64,000 nt of DNA from Levilactobacillus paucivorans (lineage in GTDB: Bacteria > Bacillota > Bacilli > Lactobacillales > Lactobacillaceae). The notes beneath the pieces are model-generated. The model was given only the letters and a program-made list of their open reading frames with translations, had not been told where the DNA came from and made no database searches. The position numbers and the translations under genes are program-made. The DNA is taken from NCBI RefSeq assembly GCF_001437125.1, contig NZ_JQCA01000163.1, forward strand, positions 29,104-93,103, read 5' to 3'. Positions 58,187-64,000 of this stretch are shown piece after piece. Each line of letters opens with the position of its first letter. Within the stretch, counting starts at the first letter, position 1.

Positions 58187-58750
58187 TTATTTAGTAAAGA
58201 CTGCTTGGTTCAAGTGAGCTGGCTTTACATTGGCAGTCAGACGTTCGTAAGCGAAGTCCTTCACCCCCTGCAAGTCCATCCCCTTCAGTTCCACCTTACC
58301 GGTTTCAGTGAAGCCATTCTTCTTGATAACGTGTTGCATGCCTCGGTTATCAGGATGCGTGTCAATCCGAATGCTTTCGATGTCCGCTGACTGGTCAGCC
58401 TGAGCAAAGAGCCGTTGGAAGAGTTCCCCGGCGAGGCCGCGACCATGATGGTGGCTGGATACTGCGACACGATGAATAGCCAAGTATGGCGAATCTTGGG
58501 TCAACCAAGCCCCTTCAATCTGTTCGTAGCTCACATCAATTCCGGGAATGACGGCGGCAGTTCCTAAAATCTCGTCATTCTCTTCCAAGACGACCGTCCA
58601 CCCCTGGTGAATGTCGTCGACCATAACGGCCGTGTTGGGATAAGTTCCCTGCCACTGATCAATGGATTGCGCCGCCAATAACTCACGGCCATCACGGATA
58701 ATCGATTCAATTTGTGGTAAGTCAGCCATAGTAGCTTGTCGTAACAGCAT
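58187..58750 (-). CDS. GNAT acetyltransferase
   Basis: Acetyltransferase of 187 residues with the motif-A region IHRVAVSSHHHGRGLAGELF (about 93-112), IDTHPDNRGMQHVIKKNGF and an N-terminal LRQATMADLPQIESII. The substrate is unknown. The ATG at 58762 overlaps AAGGAT; the second, at 58750, has ten-base spacing and is preferred. Monocistronic. Confidence 0.9.
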   Translation of the reverse strand: MLLRQATMADLPQIESIIRDGRELLAAQSIDQWQGTYPNTAVMVDDIHQGWTVVLEENDEILGTAAVIPGIDVSYEQIEGAWLTQDSPYLAIHRVAVSSHHHGRGLAGELFQRLFAQADQSADIESIRIDTHPDNRGMQHVIKKNGFTETGKVELKGMDLQGVKDFAYERLTANVKPAHLNQAVFTK

Positions 58751-58794
58751 GTATAACACCATCCTTCATAGTTTTGGTTTAAAGCGATTTTGTT

Positions 58795-58822
58795 ATATTA
58801 CCATGCTAAAAATAAATTACAA
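58795..58822 (-). promoter_or_regulatory. Promoter of the second GNAT gene
   Basis: TTGTAA (58817-58822), a 16-bp spacer and TAATAT (58795-58800). Confidence 0.65.
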
Positions 58823-58945
58823 CAATCTTGATTCACATTTTTTAGAATTATTTTGCCTGACCGTAACCGTCGCGAGAAATCCCTTGTGGCGCCCGACTTT
58901 ACCATTTTAATAATTTCGCCATGTTCTCAGAGATTTTTCACCACA

Positions 58946-59279
58946 CAAAAACGACTAGTCAAGAACTTTCTAAACTTGACTAGCCGTCACGGGAGCCGCT
59001 CCGGGCGAGCGAAAAATCAAAATACATCAATTTTCCAAAAACACGTCGTTTTAGTTTCACGATCGCTTACGTTAACATTCATTAACGTAGTCTAGGCGCG
59101 AGATAAACGCGCTATTACTCATGGTTATTCGCCTGGTTTCACAACACGTCAACAACATGATTGACCACCAATCCAGCCAGAAGATCGATTGGTATCGAAA
59201 GTTTTTTCTGCCCGGGGCCTTAAGTTCCTCCCGTGCCTTCAGATTACCATTGTTAACGGTGAGACACAACGGTTTGCCC
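58946..59279 (-). other. Intergenic region after merR with hairpins, possible small RNA or long 3' UTR
   Basis: This gap has no ORF with an RBS. A 13-position terminator with a T-run lies at its far end (58952-58988), 290 bp after the merR stop. In between is a perfect 8-bp hairpin TACGTTAA/TTAACGTA (near 59069-59090). Either merR has a long 3' UTR or a small RNA is made from here. Between 58823 and 58945 I see nothing. Confidence 0.4.
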
Positions 59280-59723
59280 CTACTTCTCGTGCGCAATCAG
59301 CTTAAAATGCCACTTGCCTGCAATTCGCTCCGCCACCAGGTCCTTCGTAGGTTCCGGATCAAAGACTCCCAGATTAATCTGAATGTCATCGTCCACTAAC
59401 TCAATATGAACGAAGCGTTCTTCAAAGAAGGAACGTAGACCATCGAGGAATGTCCCGCGTTGTTTGGCCTGCTTAACCGCCGCCACTAGGGTGTAGCCAT
59501 CATCCATGTACATCTTAATCTGTTGCACCTTGAGCAGTGTCTTATAGGAAAACTTGCGATTCTTGCCGTCTTCTACGACCTGGCTTTCAATATAGCCTTT
59601 CCGTTCCCAATAGCGGATCTGACTCTGTGAGACCCCTGTTGCCTTGGCAACATCACCAATTCCTAAAACAATTTGTTCCATTGGAATTTTTTTAAATAAT
59701 TTTGCCGCATCCTCGTGAATCAT
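59280..59723 (-). CDS. MerR-family regulator
   Basis: Regulator of 147 residues. The MerR HTH (about 20-90: LGIGDVAKATGVSQSQIRYW, ERKGYIES) is clear. The remaining region holds a short coiled part (KVQQIKMYMDDGYTLVAAVK) and an acidic C-terminus. Cys ligands for metals are absent, so it is probably drug- or stress-responsive. Divergent from a DHA2 pump, and its promoter overlaps that of the pump, so it most likely controls it. Confidence 0.88.
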   Translation of the reverse strand: MIHEDAAKLFKKIPMEQIVLGIGDVAKATGVSQSQIRYWERKGYIESQVVEDGKNRKFSYKTLLKVQQIKMYMDDGYTLVAAVKQAKQRGTFLDGLRSFFEERFVHIELVDDDIQINLGVFDPEPTKDLVAERIAGKWHFKLIAHEK

Positions 59724-59842
59724 GCTTATCGCCCACTTTCTTCTGTTAGCCTTGCTTCCGTGAAAATAGCCTGCTGATCACGATGAAAGCGCTTGTGATT
59801 TTTGTGAAGTAATCTTATCCCAATGTTCTCTTTTCTCCAAAC

Positions 59843-59870
59843 AGTATATATATTCTGAAATGTATGTCAA
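59843..59870 (-). promoter_or_regulatory. merR promoter
   Basis: TTGACA (59865-59870), a 16-bp spacer and TATACT (59843-59848) on the minus strand. Confidence 0.8.
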
Positions 59871-59875
59871 GCTAG

Positions 59876-59904
59876 TTGACAAAGAATGTTTTCATGAGTA
59901 TAGT
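59876..59904 (+). promoter_or_regulatory. Promoter of the DHA2 pump
   Basis: TTGACA (59876-59881), a 17-bp spacer and TATAGT (59899-59904). With the merR -35 it forms the palindrome TGTCAA-GCTAG-TTGACA (59865-59881). Confidence 0.85.
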
Positions 59905-59943
59905 AGTTCTCAGACTTAATTTTAGAAAAAAGAGGGAATTCAC

Positions 59944-61428
59944 TTGGGTAATGCACTTGATACCAACGGCAAACCTTATAACCGCTCACTGCTGGTTATC
60001 CTCCTATTAGTGGGGACGTTTTGTACCGTTTTAAACCAAACAATTTTAACCACCGCTTTTCCAACTCTGATGAAGACGTTTGATATTTCGACATCAACGG
60101 TTCAATGGTTGACGACCGGTTTCTTACTGGTCAATGGGATTATGATTCCAATTAGTGCGTGGTTACTCACGACTTTCAGTTCCAAATGGCTGTACATCTC
60201 AGCCATGTCAACATTCTTAATCGGTACGATCACGTGTTGGTCCGCCGTTAACTTCCCCATGCTGCTGACGGGCCGTCTGATTCAAGCCGTCGGTGTTGGG
60301 GTTTCCATGCCACTGCTGCAAACGATGATGCTGACCATCTTCCCTGCTAACAAGCGTGGGACTGCCATGGGCCTGGCCGGAATCGTTATCGGTCTGGCAC
60401 CAGCTATTGGACCGACCCTTTCCGGTTGGGTGATCGACAACTGGTCTTGGCGTGACCTCTTTGGGATGATTATTCCTATCGTAGCCATCGTCATTCTTGC
60501 CAGCTTCTGGATCATGCGAAGCGTGCTGGAAACGCACAAGTCTCCACTCGATGTGCTGTCCGCCATTCTCTCAACGATTGGTTTCGGGAGTATGCTTTAC
60601 GGCTTCTCATCCGTTGGGGACGACGGTTGGGGAAGTCTCACCGTCCTCTCAACCTTAATTATCGGTTTTGTTTTCGTGGGATTATTTGTCTGGCGTCAAC
60701 TCGTCATGGACGAACCATTCTTAAACTTCCGCGTTTACAAGTCTAAAGAATTTACGATCGCCGCTATCCTGAGTTCCGTGGTTAACATGGCCATGGTTGG
60801 GGTCGAAATGGTTATCCCACTTTACCTTCAAATGGTTAAGGGAATGTCCGCCTTCCACTCTGGCCTGACACTGTTAGCTGGGGCCTTAATGATGGGGATC
60901 ATGAGCCCAATTACTGGCCGGGCCTTTGACCGTTTCGGGGCCAAGCACCTGGCAACGCTGGGGATGTTCCTCCTAACTGTCGGGACCTTACCATTCGTTT
61001 GGATTACCAAGGATACTTCGACGGTTTACATCGTGGTCCTCTATGCTATCCGGATGTTCGGGATTGCCATGGTGATGATGCCATCCACAACTGCTGGGAT
61101 GAATGCCTTACCTGCTAACATGATTAGTCATGGGACCGCTGTGAACAACACGCAACGGCAAGTGGCTAGTTCCGTGGGGACGGCCATCCTGGTCAGTGTC
61201 TTGACCAACGTCACCAAGAACAGTATGCCTGCTAAGCACGTCTTGACAACGAACCCTCTGAGCTATGCCAAGGGTGCCATCGACGCCACGTTATCCGGTT
61301 ACCATGCCGCATTCGGAATCGCCATTGGCTTTAGTGTTGTCGCGCTCTTTGTTGCTTTCTTCTTAAAGGGGAGTAACCGCTCCGTTCGCTTAGCGGACGA
61401 GGATACTAAACAAGGAGGTGCCGCCTAA
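59944..61428 (+). CDS. MFS transporter, DHA2 family (LmrB/EmrB-like), TTG start
   Basis: Proton-driven drug exporter of 494 residues with 14 predicted helices. Motif C in helix 5 is GIVIGLAPAIGPTLSGW (about 143-159), typical of exporters. GRAFDRFGAKHLATLG is a motif-A-like loop. LmrB of lactobacilli is the best-matching family. TTG start with AGAGGG seven bases before. It shares one base with the following DUF4811 gene. Confidence 0.92.
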   Translation: MGNALDTNGKPYNRSLLVILLLVGTFCTVLNQTILTTAFPTLMKTFDISTSTVQWLTTGFLLVNGIMIPISAWLLTTFSSKWLYISAMSTFLIGTITCWSAVNFPMLLTGRLIQAVGVGVSMPLLQTMMLTIFPANKRGTAMGLAGIVIGLAPAIGPTLSGWVIDNWSWRDLFGMIIPIVAIVILASFWIMRSVLETHKSPLDVLSAILSTIGFGSMLYGFSSVGDDGWGSLTVLSTLIIGFVFVGLFVWRQLVMDEPFLNFRVYKSKEFTIAAILSSVVNMAMVGVEMVIPLYLQMVKGMSAFHSGLTLLAGALMMGIMSPITGRAFDRFGAKHLATLGMFLLTVGTLPFVWITKDTSTVYIVVLYAIRMFGIAMVMMPSTTAGMNALPANMISHGTAVNNTQRQVASSVGTAILVSVLTNVTKNSMPAKHVLTTNPLSYAKGAIDATLSGYHAAFGIAIGFSVVALFVAFFLKGSNRSVRLADEDTKQGGAA

Positions 61429-62153
61429 TGATTTTAGTCACGCTCGCATTATCCGCGGTTCTCGCGTTTATCTTCTTTATCTATATCGACAATCGAACCG
61501 TCAGCAACCTCTTAACTGGCCTCGCCATCTTATCGTTACTGACCAGTATTTTCTTCATGATTCGCAATGACCATTACCACTTCGGTCTGCATAACGAATC
61601 GACCACAAGTACGCAAAAGATTTACTCTGCCTCACCTTCTAAGCAGATGCCCATGATGATTTACCAATCAGTCGGAACGGCTGACAAGCACCGGGTCTAC
61701 GTTTACAAGACGAGTGCTAACGCCAAGAAAGCCACTCACACCGCCGCTAAAGTGACGACAACCAACATCGTCAAGCGGACTTCCGGAACCAACCGGATTG
61801 TGACGAAAAAGGTCTACCGTGAGTTCAAGAACGGCTCTAGCCGCTTCTGGTTCGGTCTGACCGGTAATGGTCACAAGTACGTGAAGGAAACGAACACGAT
61901 CTACCTGAACAAGTCCTGGACGGTTCTCAGTACCACTCAGGCTAAGCAGCTTCAGAAGATGGCCAGCTCCAAGAGTTTCCAAGCCAAGCAAAAGGCCGCC
62001 GCAACGACCTACGTGAAAACTAAGGTGATGGCCGCTATGACCAAGAACCCAACGATGTCCGCAGCAGAACAGAAGAAGGTTACCCAAGCCGCAGCAGCTG
62101 AATACAAAGCGCAAGCAATGCAGCAGCTGATCAAGCAAGTTAAGGCTAACTAG
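61428..62153 (+). CDS. DUF4811 domain protein linked to the MFS pump
   Basis: Membrane-anchored protein of 241 residues. Two short helices (about 2-22 and 28-44) are followed by a basic, Ala/Lys/Thr-rich extracellular region with a conserved centre KTSGTNRIVTKKVYREFKNG-like and a coiled, Gln/Ala-rich C-terminus (about 175-241). DUF4811 genes regularly follow LmrB-like pumps in lactobacilli. Start overlaps the pump stop (TAATG), so translation is coupled. Function unknown; an accessory or envelope partner of the pump is inferred. Confidence 0.75.
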   Translation: MILVTLALSAVLAFIFFIYIDNRTVSNLLTGLAILSLLTSIFFMIRNDHYHFGLHNESTTSTQKIYSASPSKQMPMMIYQSVGTADKHRVYVYKTSANAKKATHTAAKVTTTNIVKRTSGTNRIVTKKVYREFKNGSSRFWFGLTGNGHKYVKETNTIYLNKSWTVLSTTQAKQLQKMASSKSFQAKQKAAATTYVKTKVMAAMTKNPTMSAAEQKKVTQAAAAEYKAQAMQQLIKQVKAN

Positions 62154-62168
62154 GATAACCGCAAAAAG

Positions 62169-62199
62169 TCGCCATTCCAGAGAGGATGGCGATTTTTTT
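62169..62199 (+). terminator. Terminator of the pump-DUF4811 operon
   Basis: Nine- to ten-bp stem (62169-62178 with 62184-62192), then TTTTTTT. Confidence 0.93.
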
Positions 62200-62376
62200 A
62201 TGGTCTAAATTGGCGTTCAAAACAAGAGCGTCTACCAGAATAATTATGTACAAGGCGTGTGCTACCACTGCCCAACTCCAGTAGCATTAGCTAACCCGGA
62301 GAACGCAAATGCTGGACCCCGGCCAGTAACTCGTCATTAGCAATTATTGACCGCCACCAGTATTGCCATGTCACCA

Positions 62377-62561
62377 CCTAGCCGGAGGAGGCCAGAGATG
62401 GAGCCGGCCGTGGAGGTGGCGTTGGACCGAGTGGGTTTCTCGGCCCTACACCACGGGCGACTTTGAAGACACGCGACCTTCGTGGCTTCAAATCGAGCGA
62501 GAAGCCCAAGGGGCTGAAGCGTCCCCACAGCAGGTGGAATCTCTGGCAGCCGCAGGCAGCC
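62377..62561 (+). repeat. Dispersed structured repeat, copy B
   Basis: 185-bp element homologous to copy A. The closing helix is GCCAGAGAT/ATCTCTGGC (62391-62399 with 62539-62547), which differs from copy A at two paired positions in a compensating way. The variable hairpin is CCGAG/CTCGG (62427-62431 with 62439-62443), and the long hairpin has arms 62462-62473 and 62481-62492. A longer G/C-rich insert lies after the closing helix. Convergent intergenic position as for copy A. The rest of the 507-bp gap (62200-62376) shows no gene. Confidence 0.75.
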
Positions 62562-62593
62562 TTCTGACCTACGACACTACCTTCTCAACCCAC

Positions 62594-62625
62594 AAAAAAA
62601 TTGCAGTCCACGAGGGCTGCAATTT
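62594..62625 (-). terminator. Terminator of the small MerR-like gene
   Basis: Twelve-position stem with one mismatch (62598-62609 with 62614-62625), then TTTTTTT on the minus strand. Confidence 0.9.
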
Positions 62626-62660
62626 CAGGGGTACTCCTATGCCGAATACCAAGCTTAGAT

Positions 62661-62900
62661 TTAGTTCACTTGTGTTAACCGCGTCTGTGCCTTGCGACAC
62701 CGTGGCATTAATCCGGATAGGTCTTCTAAAGACGTCCCGTTATCCTGAAAACATTGAATCATATCGATCCAATACATGTCCGAATCATCGAATGCCGTTG
62801 TGGAATGGTCAGCGCCTAAGAGCCCCATGGCAACGTATTCTTGAATTCGACTGGCGTCCACATTCGTGGTCCGAGCCAGTTCAGTTAAGTTCATCTCCAT
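62661..62900 (-). CDS. Small MerR-like DNA-binding protein
   Basis: 79-residue protein consisting almost only of a MerR-type HTH (MNLTELARTTNVDASRIQEY, then VAMGLLG and DDSDMYWIDMIQCFQDNG). There is no effector domain. GGGGGG lies seven bases before the ATG at 62900; an ATG three bases upstream is also possible. It may act as a short MerR or as a partner for a longer one. Targets unknown. Confidence 0.7.
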   Translation of the reverse strand: MEMNLTELARTTNVDASRIQEYVAMGLLGADHSTTAFDDSDMYWIDMIQCFQDNGTSLEDLSGLMPRCRKAQTRLTQVN

Positions 62901-63007
62901 CATCTTTCCCCCCGCTTTCCTCGTGGTTGATGAGAGTATCATACAACCGCCAATCCTAAAAAGCAACCTTTTGTTTCCGCCACTGATCATTTGCCCGGGA
63001 TTAGTGG

Positions 63008-63036
63008 TTTACGGGCCCGCGTCACAGCGCTAAAAT
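63008..63036 (+). promoter_or_regulatory. azlCD promoter
   Basis: TTTACG (63008-63013), a 17-bp spacer and TAAAAT (63031-63036). Confidence 0.65.
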
Positions 63037-63079
63037 AGAGAAATCAACTTATTTTTAATGACGAAAGGCAAGTGTTTGG

Positions 63080-63784
63080 ATGGATTCTTCGTTAACTTTT
63101 AGGACTGGAATCAAGGACGTCCTCCCGACTGTCTTTGGGTATATCGGTGTGGGCCTAGCCTTTGGCATCGTGGCCCACACCAGCCACCTGGGACTCTGGA
63201 TGGTCGCCGGACTTTCCTTTATTGTCTATGCCGGGTCCGCCCAGTTCATTATTACGAGTATGTTGCTGGCCCAGGATCCCATTACTTCAATCATCCTCTC
63301 CACTTTCCTGGTTAACTCCCGGATGATTCTCATGAGTACCAGTCTGGCTCAATATTTTCGACACGAGTCACTGACCCGCAATATTATCTTGGGGTCATTG
63401 GTGACCGACGAAACCTTTGCCCTGGCCATGAACAAACAAAACCACACCGCGGGTAAACTCAGCTTTGCCTGGCAGTCGGCCGCCAACCTCATTGCCTACT
63501 TAGTCTGGGGGGGCGCAACCCTAGTAGGTGCCTACTTAGGCGGCTTGATTAAGAACCCTGACCAATTCGGGTTCGACTTCGCTCTTACAGCCATGTTCAT
63601 TGGGCTGGTCTATCTCCAACTCATCAGTGATCGTAAGTTGGGAGTCCGCCTGCAACTCTTGGTAATGGCCTTCGTCGCCCTCATTTACTACTTCGCGATT
63701 GGCCTGATCAGTGAAAATATGGCTCTGCTTGTCGCCACCGCGGCCGGTTGCCTCTTTGGAATGGAGATGAAGAAATGTCGTTAA
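63080..63784 (+). CDS. azlC: AzlC-family branched-chain amino acid exporter subunit
   Basis: Membrane protein of 234 residues (LIV-E family) with about eight helices, exporting leucine, isoleucine, valine or analogues with AzlD. FGYIGVGLAFGIVAH and VYAGSAQFIITSMLL are the family motifs; the NSRMILMSTSLAQYF loop is also typical. It overlaps azlD by 10 bp. RBS GAAAGGC is far from ATG, so the start is moderately sure. Confidence 0.93.
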   Translation: MDSSLTFRTGIKDVLPTVFGYIGVGLAFGIVAHTSHLGLWMVAGLSFIVYAGSAQFIITSMLLAQDPITSIILSTFLVNSRMILMSTSLAQYFRHESLTRNIILGSLVTDETFALAMNKQNHTAGKLSFAWQSAANLIAYLVWGGATLVGAYLGGLIKNPDQFGFDFALTAMFIGLVYLQLISDRKLGVRLQLLVMAFVALIYYFAIGLISENMALLVATAAGCLFGMEMKKCR

Positions 63785-64000
63785 CGGAACTCTGGATCAT
63801 TCTCGGTTGTGCCGCGGTAACGCTCTTGTCCCGGGTCCTGCCGTTCGTCTTCGTTAAACAGCTCCAGATGCCCGACTGGCTACTGAGCTTCCTCACCTTT
63901 GTCCCGATTACCATCATGACCGCTCTCACCTGTCAGGGCCTCTTCGTTGCCCATCCTGGCCACCTGGCGACTGTGAACTGGGAAAATCTCTGGGCTGCCA
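63775..64000 (+). CDS. azlD: AzlD-family branched-chain amino acid exporter subunit, 5' part (runs off the right edge)
   Basis: About 75 codons seen from ATG 63775: MSLTELWIILGCAAVTLLSR, then VLPFVFVKQLQMPDWLLSFL and FVPITIMTALTCQ, matching AzlD helix 1 and 2. Small hydrophobic partner of AzlC. Overlap of 10 bp with azlC means coupled translation. The 3' end lies outside the window. Confidence 0.9.
   Translation, partial: MSLTELWIILGCAAVTLLSRVLPFVFVKQLQMPDWLLSFLTFVPITIMTALTCQGLFVAHPGHLATVNWENLWAA

Noticed and set aside
62363..62959. 198-codon open frame on + covering repeat copy B and the small MerR gene
   Set aside because: No RBS, overlaps terminator and structured repeat, antisense to a supported gene; composition is not protein-like.
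1..64000. CRISPR array, prophage, toxin-antitoxin or restriction-modification system
   Set aside because: No regular spacer-repeat pattern and no proteins of these kinds were found. The lone XRE regulator has no toxin partner.

Overview
The window is a low-GC-group Gram-positive chromosome segment and almost certainly comes from a member of the Lactobacillaceae. The evidence is the rpoB-rpoC / rpsL-rpsG-fusA / S10-spc-alpha gene order, a ctsR-clpC pair without mcsA or mcsB, a serS T-box, an ISLpl1-type IS30 element, and an MFS pump followed by a DUF4811 gene. Moderate GC and the overall gene content make a Levilactobacillus-like species my best guess, but genus cannot be proven by reading alone. 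No CRISPR array, prophage, toxin-antitoxin or restriction system is visible. Most of the window is core chromosome, so the interest lies mainly in its non-coding RNA structure.

Layout. 1-9.6 kb: the 5' part of cydA (leaving the window on the left), a D-2-hydroxyacid dehydrogenase, an LCP wall-polymer ligase, an APC permease, the KtrAB potassium uptake pair, two tandem secreted CAP-like paralogues and a lone XRE regulator. 9.6-28.8 kb: one long minus-strand ribosomal superoperon (rpsJ to rplQ, with secY, adk, infA and rpoA), followed downstream by the ECF transporter energizing module ecfA1-ecfA2-ecfT, truA, and rplM-rpsI from their own promoter. 28.8-43.1 kb: a MATE transporter, the str operon (rpsL, rpsG, fusA), a prepilin peptidase, an IS30 element and rpoB-rpoC. 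43.1-50.3 kb: a TetR regulator, clpC-ctsR, an eight-gene tRNA cluster, serS with its T-box, and a deoxynucleoside kinase. 50.3-64 kb: an accessory region with a lysP-like permease carrying a long leader, two GNAT acetyltransferases, an alpha/beta hydrolase, a PAP2 phosphatase, a split threonine/serine exporter, an MntR-type regulator beside a CDF metal exporter, a MerR-controlled drug pump, a small MerR-like protein, and AzlC-AzlD (leaving the window on the right).

How the parts work together. The translation and transcription machinery is organised in a few long transcripts. Many of these begin with structured leaders: S10, rpsL, rplM, infA, rpoB, and the gap before fusA. Several leaders contain terminator-like hairpins, suggesting attenuation. 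Ten of these genes start with GTG or TTG. KtrAB, MntR/CDF and the ECF module handle ions and vitamins. MATE, DHA2 and the amino-acid carriers handle efflux and uptake.

The most unusual signal is a pair of about 165-185 bp dispersed elements (54071-54237 and 62377-62561). They sit in the same orientation in two convergent intergenic regions. Both fold into the same multibranched structure, and at least two base-paired positions differ compensatorily between the copies. This points to a conserved RNA or a structured repeat family and not to coding sequence.
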